Part shown: positions 16,400-26,618 of the stretch, piece after piece
Position numbering within the stretch: position 1 is the stretch's first letter
How the letters are laid out: each line of letters begins with the position of its first letter
From: an uncultured Collinsella sp.
GTDB taxonomy: Bacteria > Actinomycetota > Coriobacteriia > Coriobacteriales > Coriobacteriaceae
Assembly: GCA_900542905.1 (NCBI GenBank)
Contig: UQPF01000002.1
Location: forward strand, 62,001 to 126,000
Direction of reading: 5' to 3'
Length of the DNA: 64,000 bases
Position numbers and translations under genes: made by a program
The notes under the pieces: generated by a model
The model's input: the letters and a program-made list of their open reading frames with translations, nothing else
What the model was told of the DNA's origin: nothing
The model's database searches: none

Positions 16400-17758
16400 T
16401 TATTCCGATACAGTAGCTTCTCGTTGATTTTTCTCCTGCGAAGATGAGTGGCGGGAAATAAGGTCAAAAGCCATCTCGTAGCACATTTTTCTATATTCAC
16501 ATGATGCAGGGTGTAGACTCTTGGGCAAGTAGCCGTGCTCGCCTGCAGCCTCCCAGCTACAGCCCCCACCACAGAAAGACCGAGCCCAACAGTCCGTACA
16601 GTCAATTCTTTTTTCGACACCCTGACTCCAGTTTTCAATATACCTAGCTTCGTCAATTCCGGTGACGATGTTGCCCATTTTGAATCGCATCATCCCGACA
16701 AACCTGTGACAGGGGTATACGTCCCCTTCGGGAGTCACGGAAATAAAACGCCTGCCAGCCCCGCATCCGACAAAGGCGATCCTGTTGCTCATAATCAAAT
16801 CAACTGCAGTTTTCAATGTTCTAAACAAGGGCTTTTCCCCTTGATCAATCTGTTTGAGATATTGATCCGCCAAATCTATTAGGCCCGCCCTGATTTTGTT
16901 TAATGAGTGTTCGTCGAGTTTGATATTCTCATCGAATGAGCTCACGGGCGAGAAGTAAATCCTTCTGAAGCCCATCTCTTTAAACTGAAGATAGTCTTCA
17001 ACAAGGTTACAGTTATTATTTGTTAAGGTCGCTCTTGCGCCGAAGGGGAACGACTCGGAAAAACGACGAACGTTTTTGTCGATATCGGAGAAAGAGCCGC
17101 CTCCCGTCTTGTACGGGCGCGATGCATCGTGCTTGCATCCTGTACCATCGAGACTAATCAGAACAGAAAACCCGTGCTCCTTGAAAGAATTCACAGCAGT
17201 GTCATTCAAAAGCGTTCCGTTGGTCGTAATAGAATAGGTAAAGTTTCTATTGGGGTATATTCTTTTTGAATAGTCGACCGTTTTCCATATCAGCGGCTCG
17301 TTAATCATGGGTTCCCCACCAAAAAAGACGATCGCAAGCGTTTCGTTTTCCGATGAACTTGCGACGAGGTAGTCGACCGCCTTGAAGGCTATCTCGTCTG
17401 TCATCAGCAGAGGAGACGTTCCATAATCTCCTTTACCGGCAAAACAGTAACTACAACCAAGGTTGCATGCATGTGAAACGTGGAGTTCGATGGATCTAAG
17501 TTTTCGAGGCGTGTCTTTTGTTAAGAAAGTCCGCTCAGACAATCGTTGATACTCATCAATGTCGTCTTCAAGTTCTGCTATGGTCGTTTGGTCGTAGCCT
17601 TTCGCAGCAAGTGACTTTGTTAGCAACTTCGAGTTGACCGTTCTTCCCGATGCTTCAAATATGCGAAGCGCATCTTCTGATGCTTGGTCAACCTGAAAGC
17701 AATTGCGAGTGACCTCATCGAAGCAGTAACGACGATCACTTACTGAGAAAAAATGCAT
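16400..17758 (-). CDS. Radical SAM/SPASM peptide maturase (SCIFF/ranthipeptide synthase type)
   Basis: 452 aa from the ATG at 17758, which has GAGGA six bases upstream; GTG at 17788 is an alternative. Residues 1-85 form a small alpha/beta region where related enzymes bind the leader. The radical SAM cluster is CNLGCSYCFAGKGDYG (Cys98, 102, 105), followed by FFGGEP, TTNGTLL and ISLDG. The SPASM domain has Cys332, Cys350, then C387-x2-C390-x5-C396-x3-C400 and C420, ligands for two auxiliary 4Fe-4S clusters. CFAGxGDYG, VTPEGDVYPCHRFVG and CTDCWARSFCGGGC closely follow the SCIFF-maturase pattern as I remember it. Such enzymes install Cys thioethers on precursors like the two encoded directly downstream. 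GC is lower than in the core genes. Confidence 0.92.
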   Translation of the reverse strand: MHFFSVSDRRYCFDEVTRNCFQVDQASEDALRIFEASGRTVNSKLLTKSLAAKGYDQTTIAELEDDIDEYQRLSERTFLTKDTPRKLRSIELHVSHACNLGCSYCFAGKGDYGTSPLLMTDEIAFKAVDYLVASSSENETLAIVFFGGEPMINEPLIWKTVDYSKRIYPNRNFTYSITTNGTLLNDTAVNSFKEHGFSVLISLDGTGCKHDASRPYKTGGGSFSDIDKNVRRFSESFPFGARATLTNNNCNLVEDYLQFKEMGFRRIYFSPVSSFDENIKLDEHSLNKIRAGLIDLADQYLKQIDQGEKPLFRTLKTAVDLIMSNRIAFVGCGAGRRFISVTPEGDVYPCHRFVGMMRFKMGNIVTGIDEARYIENWSQGVEKRIDCTDCWARSFCGGGCSWEAAGEHGYLPKSLHPASCEYRKMCYEMAFDLISRHSSSQEKNQREATVSE

Positions 17759-18321
17759 ACGTTCCTCAATTTCATGCTGGACTGGCACTAACCTTGTTTA
17801 TTGTTGCGCAGCTATAAAAAACCACCAGCGGGGATTCGGTGTGCGGCCCAATCGGACTCCCAAAAGGTTCTATTTGAGACTGGCAAGCTTTGTGTTGTTG
17901 GCACTTCGACAGCGCTCTTTATTCCAACATGGAGCCTCGCAGTTTGAGTCGACTTGCCTCTGGAAGGTCCGATCTTAACTTGATTTAGGATGAAAATAGA
18001 TTACAGGCGCGCTCCTCTAGAAAGAAAGGAAACCAATCGCCGCCTTTCACCAGGAAAGTTTTTATAGCCCACCTCGAGCAAAATGAAAGATGCGAGAGCG
18101 ATTGGGGAACAACGCGAATCTCCCCTTTTGGGTGGGAGCGAGCCTTCAGCCACCGGCGAACGACTCGCCCTGGTCAGAATCTGGAAGTGGTGCCGGGCCG
18201 CTTGGGCCTCCCCGGTGACTTCGTGGGGCTTACCTGCCTGACGTCGAGGAGTACATCCGCAAGATTCGTTCCCTATGCCGTTTGCTCTCACGCCCGCCTT
18301 AGTTCCAAGTCGGGCGAGCCG
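17759..18321. other. Gap upstream of the maturase up to the truncated FHA copy
   Basis: The maturase promoter must lie here but I cannot place it with confidence. Short runs of plausible codons appear near 18060-18230 (for example RLALVRIWKWCRAAW) and 18241-18303 (YLPDVEEYIRKIRSLCRLL), interrupted by stops. They look like remnants of unidentified genes. The minus-strand frame at 18001-18291 has no credible start or family pattern. Confidence 0.4.
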
Positions 18322-18748
18322 CCGCGCTCATGCGACCCGTGGCGGCGACACGTCGACGCCGCGCTCGCTGAGCACATCTTCGGTCGCGGGCGAGCACGAG
18401 GTCGCGCCGGCGCATCCGCTGGGACTGCTGTGCGTGCAAAACGGCTACGTGGTGAGCGTCCCGCGCTGGATTCAGCCGAGTGAGGAAGGCGTTGAGATCG
18501 GCGCGCTGGCAACGGGGGAGGGCGGCATCACCGACGACGTCTCGGCCCGCCATGCCCATATCTGGTGCGACGATTCTGGCACATGGTTTGTCGAGGACCT
18601 GTCATCCACGAACGGCACCGTGGTGGTAAACGGGGCCACGAGCGTGTGTATTCAAGTAGAGCCCGGTCGCTCCGCCCAGCTCAACCCCGGCGACGAGCTC
18701 AAGCTCGGCGAATCCACTACCTACGCCATCCTCTTCGGTGCCCTCTAG
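18322..18748 (+). pseudogene. Truncated second FHA gene (C-terminal part only)
   Basis: The frame from about RAHATRGGDTSTPRSL to the stop matches residues 169-312 of the FHA protein at 11075-12013, including VEIGALATGEGGIT, SARHAHIWC and LSSTNGTVVVNG, so the FHA fold is complete but the N-terminal 170 residues are absent. No ribosome-binding site precedes it; an ATG at 18275 in unrelated sequence is the only nearby start. It is best read as the 3' remnant of a tandem paralogue cut off when the island formed, though expression of a bare FHA domain cannot be excluded. Confidence 0.75.
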
Positions 18749-18867
18749 CCGGCAGATAGGGACGCTCCTTTTCTGCCGGCACTTGGGGACACTCCTTGGC
18801 GCGTCAGAGCCGATTGCCCGGGAACACAGGGACCATTTGGCCCTTGGCGGTCAGTCGAGGTAAACCT
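18322..18867 (+). repeat. Right copy of the FHA-gene duplication
   Basis: Direct-repeat partner of 11580-12133, about 6.7 kb away. It covers the FHA coding remnant, the stop, the hairpin at 18748-18780 and the conserved GGCCCTTGGCGGTCAGTCG block. Recombination between the copies would delete the methyltransferase relic, exporter and ranthipeptide operon while restoring one complete FHA gene. Confidence 0.7.
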
Positions 18868-19198
18868 TTACCGCCCGCCTATATTTGCCGCTATTACACT
18901 TGACGGCGGGGTACAATAAACCCGCATGCGGATTTTCGTTGCGGGCGCCTCCCATCGCCGGGGCGTGCCCGGGAGCATCCGGCATGCGGCCTTTGCGGCG
19001 CTCGGTCATGTGCAAGACGGGCGGTCGGGTCTGTGGGGCGCATCAGTTGCCCCTCGCCTCGGCATGTCTTCTCTCCACGCCACGTACCTGCTGCTGAGCC
19101 TGCCTGCCAGATGATTGGAAGCAACAGCGTAAATCCCATCACGCCAACATCCCGGCGATCGCCGGGGCCTGTATACCTATATGAGAGGAGAGGGGTAT
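18868..19198. promoter_or_regulatory. Long leader region upstream of nifJ
   Basis: About 330 bp without a supported gene. A TACAAT box at 18912-18917 is a possible -10, but no -35 at normal spacing is evident. A perfect 16-bp palindrome (CCCGGCGATCGCCGGG, 19151-19166) sits 32 bp before the nifJ start and could be an operator or an mRNA hairpin. The ribosome-binding site is GAGAGGAGAGG. Confidence 0.35.
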
Positions 19199-22738
<3,540 letters not shown>

Positions 22739-22748
22739 GTCTCCCACC

Positions 22749-22873
22749 GCAGGATCTGAGGGCTAACCTTCGCGGACGTCCTCGGACATGAAAGAACCCC
22801 CGCTGCGCACTACGTGCGGCGGGGGTTCTTTCGTCCTGCGGAGTGTCCGCGAAGGTTAGCCCTCAGATCCTGC
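22749..22873. terminator. Nested inverted repeats: nifJ terminator inside a 29-bp palindrome
   Basis: The inner hairpin has 14-nt arms 22790-22803 and 22819-22832 (GAAAGAACCCCCGC and its complement) followed by a TTC-rich tail, a good bidirectional terminator. It is enclosed by an outer perfect 29-bp inverted repeat, arms 22749-22777 and 22845-22873 (left arm starts GCAGGATCTGAGGGC). The outer arms are unusual for a simple terminator and match in length other palindromes in this window. Confidence 0.8.
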
Positions 22874-22878
22874 TACGA

Positions 22879-23070
22879 CTACGTCCTCGGATTGTGGGGC
22901 TGAATGAAGGACGTGGCTGTGGGGGTGCCTTGTCCCGGTCGCTGTTTCGCGGCTTTGCCGCGAAACCACGCGCTGCTTTGGGCATAGAGGGGAGACCCGA
23001 CAACAAACAACGCCTTATCGGAGTTGTTTTCCCAGTTCAAAAGCCTATCAATGATCTTATGGGGCAGCAT
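22879..23070 (-). pseudogene. 5' fragment of an AAA-family (DUF4143-type) ATPase gene
   Basis: The ATG at 23070 has AGGAG five bases upstream. The first residues, MLPHKIIDRLLNWENNSDKA, then LFVVGSP, resemble the start of the common AAA ATPases with a C-terminal DUF4143, just before the P-loop. The P-loop itself is missing and the frame then runs into unrelated sequence and stops after 63 codons. I take it as a truncated remnant that has kept its own promoter and repeat region. Confidence 0.4.
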
Positions 23071-23085
23071 TAAAACTCCTAAATG

Positions 23086-23171
23086 ACAAAAATTGGCAGA
23101 TAGGATTGCCCCTAAAAGTACAAAAATTGGCAGATAGGACTGACCCAAATCATACAAAAATTGGCAGATAG
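23086..23171. repeat. Three 18-bp direct repeats with exact 34-bp period
   Basis: ACAAAAATTGGCAGATAG occurs at 23086-23103, 23120-23137 and 23154-23171. The 16-bp spacers differ from each other. The array lies just upstream (in minus-strand sense) of the ATPase fragment start, overlapping its likely promoter. Three equally spaced copies, about three helical turns apart, suggest an operator array for cooperative binding. Confidence 0.7.
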
Positions 23172-23220
23172 CAAAGACTCGCTTAGGTCTCAAAGCCATC
23201 GAACCGGCCCGGTGCCATGC

Positions 23221-23262
23221 AAAAAGGCTGGGGACGCTGTTGCTTGCGTCTCCAGCCTCTTG
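23221..23262 (-). terminator. Intrinsic terminator of the 23314-24257 operon
   Basis: Read on the minus strand: stem GGCTGGAGACGC paired with GCGTCCCCAGCC around an 8-nt loop, followed immediately by TTTTTG. It lies 57-93 bp after the stop of the hypothetical gene. Confidence 0.8.
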
Positions 23263-23313
23263 ATTACTACTTTGGGCCCCGTGATGGGGTGTGGTTGGTG
23301 CTGCTAGTCCGGT

Positions 23314-23838
23314 TTACCTTGTCTCGCCGGTTTCGGTGCGCAGACGGTAGCCGTGGACCAGGTCGCTGATGGCCGGCCAGGGAATCTGGCGATCGACCCA
23401 AAATTGCAGCTGGACCAGATAGCGCTCGGTGGCGCGGGTGAGGGCGGCAAACTGCTCATGGGTCTCGACCTGGGCGTAGAGGTCGCGGCTGCGGGCGAGG
23501 ACGGCGGTCGTATCGTCCATCTTGCCGGTGACGTCAAAGGCGCCCGAGAACCAGTCGCACAGGCGCGCGGCGCTGTTGTTGAGGGTGGCCAAGTCGGCGG
23601 TGTTGCCGTTGACGTTCTCGGCTGCCTGGGCGCGCAGGAGCGAAAGGGCGTCGGCAGCGTTCATGCAGTAGCCGACGGTAAAGTTCCATACTGCGAACTC
23701 GCGGCCAGTGTCGAGCTTGCGGCGACGCATATAGTCGATATCGCGCGGCTCCTCAAGCATCATTTGGTCGGCAAGGGCTTCTAGCGAAGTGGTGTACTCT
23801 GCAAGGTCGAGTACAAACAGGGTGTCGATATTCATCAT
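23314..23838 (-). CDS. Conserved-looking hypothetical protein, helical
   Basis: 174 aa from the first of two ATGs (23838), with GGAGG seven bases upstream and overlapping the stop codon region of the preceding gene. The sequence is mostly amphipathic helices (LEALADQMMLEE, ALSLLRAQAAENVNGN) with no membrane span, signal or cysteine motif. I do not recognise a family. It is the second gene of a two-gene operon with the DUF3830 protein, separated by 2 bp, so a shared function is likely. Confidence 0.65.
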   Translation of the reverse strand: MMNIDTLFVLDLAEYTTSLEALADQMMLEEPRDIDYMRRRKLDTGREFAVWNFTVGYCMNAADALSLLRAQAAENVNGNTADLATLNNSAARLCDWFSGAFDVTGKMDDTTAVLARSRDLYAQVETHEQFAALTRATERYLVQLQFWVDRQIPWPAISDLVHGYRLRTETGETR

Positions 23839-23840
23839 CT

Positions 23841-24257
23841 TTAGGCCTCCGCTTCGCTCTCGACGATTTCGTTTTTGATGTACATGCCCTGATTGTCCCA
23901 AATGTTGCGACAAGCGGTGGCAAAGCGCTCGCGGTCGGCCTCGCAGATGCGGGCAAACATGTTGCAGGTGCCAAAAGGCTCGCAAACATCAAAGAAGATG
24001 CAGATCGAAGACCAGCCGCCGTACCAGCTCACCGCACCCGCCGGCTCGTTAAAGACGGGATTCTCGATGCGCTCGTAGTTGGCGATGGGGCCCGATACAG
24101 GATAGGTCACCTCGGCATCGCAGATCTTTGCCGAGAAGATGCGCGACTCGACCGGACAGGACGCCTCGAACAGTCTGCATGCTTCGGGCGCTTTGTCCCA
24201 GAGCATGTCGGCGAGAAACGTCTCACCATTCAGCGTAATCTTGAGCATTTTTGTCAT
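23841..24257 (-). CDS. DUF3830 family protein (cyclophilin-like fold)
   Basis: 138 aa from MTKMLKITLNGETFLADMLWD; GAGGAGGT lies 8 nt before the ATG at 24257, while the longer open frame has no such site. The start (ITLNGETFLADMLWDKAPEACRLFEASCP) and the later GGWSSICIFF and EPFGTCNMFARI segments fit the DUF3830 pattern, small proteins with a cyclophilin-like barrel and no known activity. Several cysteines are present. First gene of a two-gene minus-strand operon ending at the terminator at 23221-23262. Confidence 0.65.
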   Translation of the reverse strand: MTKMLKITLNGETFLADMLWDKAPEACRLFEASCPVESRIFSAKICDAEVTYPVSGPIANYERIENPVFNEPAGAVSWYGGWSSICIFFDVCEPFGTCNMFARICEADRERFATACRNIWDNQGMYIKNEIVESEAEA

Positions 24258-24860
24258 AGTAAGGACCTCCTCAATCCGTCGCTCAAGGGGCTCGCTGGCG
24301 GATAAAGGAGAAGACAGCCACGGGGTCGCCGAACCCAAACTTCACGACAGATGCCTGCCGCCCCAGCCCGTGCTGTACTCGGCTAAAGTATCACGCTTCG
24401 GGAGCCGAAGCAATATCCCTGTTTAGATTTTTTGGACGCTTGGGCACAGCACAACTGGTTCACAGTCGCTTGCCGCGGGGTGAAGCGCGATTGGCTATCC
24501 CTTTTGTTGGATGAAAAGCCCCGTGTTATTGCAGGGGTGCATACTTGTCTTGCAAATGCATAGAATCTCGTATAGTGCGAGTAAATAATTGCAGTGTCCG
24601 TTATGTGTTTAGCAAAGATATAGTTTGCATAATCCAGCCTAATCTCTGCTCTAATTAAATAAAGTCGCACGTAGATGACGTAAACATGTGTGAGCTGTGC
24701 TTCTTTACGCTGAGCGGGTAAAAACGACCGTTCACCGTTAAACTATTTTCAAAATGAATAAAATGAGCGATAAAGAGAATATAAACCTTAATAAACTCGC
24801 GTATTGCACGGACGCGGGTTATTAATGGGTTGTAGGCCTTTTACAGAAAGGATTCCAGCA
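24258..24860. promoter_or_regulatory. AT-rich 600-bp control region upstream of arcC1
   Basis: No gene is supported here; composition is clearly more AT-rich than the neighbours. It contains several TGCAT/ATGCA-type elements: TTGCAAATGCAT near 24550 and TTGCATAAT at 24625-24633, the same nonamer as in the operator at 6961-6995. ATGCAT-type half-sites recall ArgR/AhrC boxes, which would make sense before an arginine-pathway gene, but the spacing is not a clean ARG box. The ribosome-binding site of arcC1 is GAAAGGA. Confidence 0.35.
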
Positions 24861-25823
24861 ATGTCTAAGCCTCTTGGCAAGCCCGATCGTATTGTCGTCG
24901 CCCTCGGCGGCAACGCCCTCGGCAACAACCCCGTCGAGCAGATCGAGGCCGTGAGCAACACCGCCCACGCCCTCCTCGGCCTCATCGAGCAGGGCAACGA
25001 GATCATCATCACCCACGGCAACGGCCCGCAGGTCGGCATGATCCAGAACGCCTTCGCCGCCGCCCACGACGCCATCGGCACCCCCGAGATGCCGCTGCCC
25101 GAGTGCGGCGCCATGTCCCAGGGCTACATCGGCTACCACCTGCAGCAGGGCATCGGCCGCGAGATGCACAAGCGCTACAAGCGCTGGCACGCCGCCACCG
25201 TCGTCACCCAGATCGAGTGCGACCCGGATGATCCCGCGTTCAAGAACCCGACCAAGCCGATCGGCCCCTTCTACACCGAGGAGCAGGCCAAGGAGTTCAT
25301 GGCCGAGGATCCCTCCAAGGTCTTCGTCGAGGATTCCGGCCGCGGCTGGCGTCGCGTCGTCGCCTCCCCCGACCCCAAGAAGATCGTCGAGGCCGACTCC
25401 ATCCTCAACCTGCTCGACAACGAGTTCATCGTCATCGCCTGCGGTGGCGGCGGCATCCCCGTCGTCCGCGACTACGAGAACAAGGGCTGCTACAAGGGCG
25501 TTCCCGCCGTCATCGACAAGGACCTGGGCGGCGAGCTGCTGGCCGAGGACTGCGATGCCGACGTTCTGTTCCTGCTGACCGCCGTCGAGCATGTCGCCAT
25601 CAACTTCGGCAAGCCCAACCAGGAGGAGCTCGAGGACCTCACCGCCGACGAGGCCGAGCGCCTGGCCGATGAGGGTCAGTTCGGCAAGGGCTCCATGGAG
25701 CCCAAGGTCCGCGCCGCCATCAAGTTCGCCCGCTCCCGCAAGGGCCGCACATGCATCATCGGCGCCCTGGACAAGGCCGCCGAGACCATGGCCGGCCTCT
25801 CCGGTACCCGCATCCACGAGTAG
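24861..25823 (+). CDS. arcC: Carbamate kinase, copy 1
   Basis: 320 aa. It makes ATP from carbamoyl phosphate and ADP, the energy-yielding last step of the arginine deiminase pathway. Family motifs: VVALGGNALG at the N terminus, ITHGNGPQVG, GWRRVVASPDP, ACGGGGIPVV, and VIDKDLGGELLA. The protein is identical to copy 2 (31986-32948) except at residue 5 (Leu or Tyr). DNA is identical by eye from codon 7 to past the terminator, while the first six codons and the upstream region differ. It stands alone behind a long control region and is followed by its own terminator, so it is probably expressed independently of the arcD-arcA-argF operon. Confidence 0.96.
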   Translation: MSKPLGKPDRIVVALGGNALGNNPVEQIEAVSNTAHALLGLIEQGNEIIITHGNGPQVGMIQNAFAAAHDAIGTPEMPLPECGAMSQGYIGYHLQQGIGREMHKRYKRWHAATVVTQIECDPDDPAFKNPTKPIGPFYTEEQAKEFMAEDPSKVFVEDSGRGWRRVVASPDPKKIVEADSILNLLDNEFIVIACGGGGIPVVRDYENKGCYKGVPAVIDKDLGGELLAEDCDADVLFLLTAVEHVAINFGKPNQEELEDLTADEAERLADEGQFGKGSMEPKVRAAIKFARSRKGRTCIIGALDKAAETMAGLSGTRIHE

Positions 25824-25922
25824 CCTCTACTCCGTTGCCTCTCCCGTGGGCGCCAGGCAAGGCGCCCACAAACTAGCCTCTCTTCATGAGCCCCGCAGTC
25901 CGCTCCGACTGCGGGGCTTTTG
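24879..25922 (+). repeat. 1044-bp direct repeat containing arcC, copy 1
   Basis: The repeat runs from codon 7 of arcC1 through its terminator and is matched by 32004-33047 in the same orientation, 7.1 kb away. I found only two differences, both just after the stop codon. Such identity between silent sites shows recent duplication or ongoing gene conversion. Confidence 0.92.
25846..25922 (+). terminator. Hairpin and intrinsic terminator after arcC1
   Basis: A GTGGGCGCC/GGCGCCCAC hairpin (25846-25869) is followed by the terminator proper, CCCCGCAGTC paired with GACTGCGGGG (25891-25916) and a CTTTTG tail. The same pair follows arcC2. Confidence 0.85.
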
Positions 25923-25966
25923 CTGTTGAGGGGTGAGCAAATGGGCGCGGGCAAGATTCAATTTGA

Positions 25967-26617
25967 TTAAACACTCAGATCATGAGATGCCTGGAACCAA
26001 ACGATGACTCCCAGAATCCTAATTCGGCGTTTGTCCAGCACAATATCCGGTTCCGATGTGCGATATGAGTGGGATGAGAGCATCACGGTGTTTGTGCCGG
26101 TGCTATAACGCCGTATGACGATTCTCGAATTATCGGCCAAAGCGAGGACGGAGCATCCGTTCCAGGGTTTCAGACTGGGATCCACGAGGAGATGAGATCC
26201 AATCGGATAGCATTTGGACATGGCGGACGTGTCCATTTGAACAAAGAAGCACCCGCGATGTTTCTTGAATACGGATGAGGGAAGCGCGGTTGTTCCGGTT
26301 TGTTTAAGTCCCGTTCTGCCTCCATTCATCTGGATTTTAAATACATCGCAAAGGGAATCAGTAATAACTTCTCTGGATTCCCCCTTCCGCTCCTCGTGGT
26401 CGAGCCTTGCGGCTAGCCCTGCGGTTTCAGATGTGAGGTCATCGAGCTGCAGGTTAAATTTCGATACTATCTTGAGTAACGTTGAGCGGCGGATTGCATA
26501 GCGGTCCTTTTCCCAGCGGCATACCGTTTCTTTGGAGACGCCGATGAGTGCTGCGAACTCCTCCTGCGTTAGCTGGTCGCGCTTGCGAAGCGCCTTTATG
26601 TTTTGACCCGTTCCCAT
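25967..26617 (-). CDS. Xre-family regulator with S24/LexA-like C-terminal domain
   Basis: 216 aa from MGTGQNIKALRKRDQL, ATG one base after the stop of the upstream deiminase paralogue, so translation is probably coupled. The N-terminal helix-turn-helix (LTQEEFAALIGVSKETVCRWEKDRYAI) is typical Xre. Residues about 115-205 resemble the peptidase S24 fold (MDTSAMSKCYPIGSHLLVD ... VLALADNSRIVIRRY). The position of the catalytic Lys reads Arg (VIRRY) and no Ala-Gly cleavage site is evident, so it is likely a ligand-responsive and not self-cleaving regulator. It probably binds the palindrome in the divergent promoter at 27935-28026 and controls the arginine genes. Confidence 0.8.
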   Translation of the reverse strand: MGTGQNIKALRKRDQLTQEEFAALIGVSKETVCRWEKDRYAIRRSTLLKIVSKFNLQLDDLTSETAGLAARLDHEERKGESREVITDSLCDVFKIQMNGGRTGLKQTGTTALPSSVFKKHRGCFFVQMDTSAMSKCYPIGSHLLVDPSLKPWNGCSVLALADNSRIVIRRYSTGTNTVMLSSHSYRTSEPDIVLDKRRIRILGVIVWFQASHDLSV

Positions 26618-26618
26618 G

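Noticed and set aside
18001..18291. 96-aa minus-strand frame upstream of the maturase
   Set aside because: No start signal, no family pattern, and it reads through what look like remnants on the plus strand.
11580..18867. FHA duplication as a transposon target-site duplication
   Set aside because: It is over 500 bp long and the copies have diverged, which is not how target duplications look. Tandem paralogues with partial conversion explain it better.
23086..23171. Three 18-bp repeats as a small CRISPR array
   Set aside because: Repeats are short, spacers are only 16 bp, there are no cas genes nearby, and the array overlaps a gene's promoter region. An operator array fits better.
24822..25817. 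Long minus-strand frame antisense to arcC1 (and its twin at 31959-32942)
   Set aside because: Same cause: codon-bias shadow of arcC. Both copies arise only because the two genes are identical.
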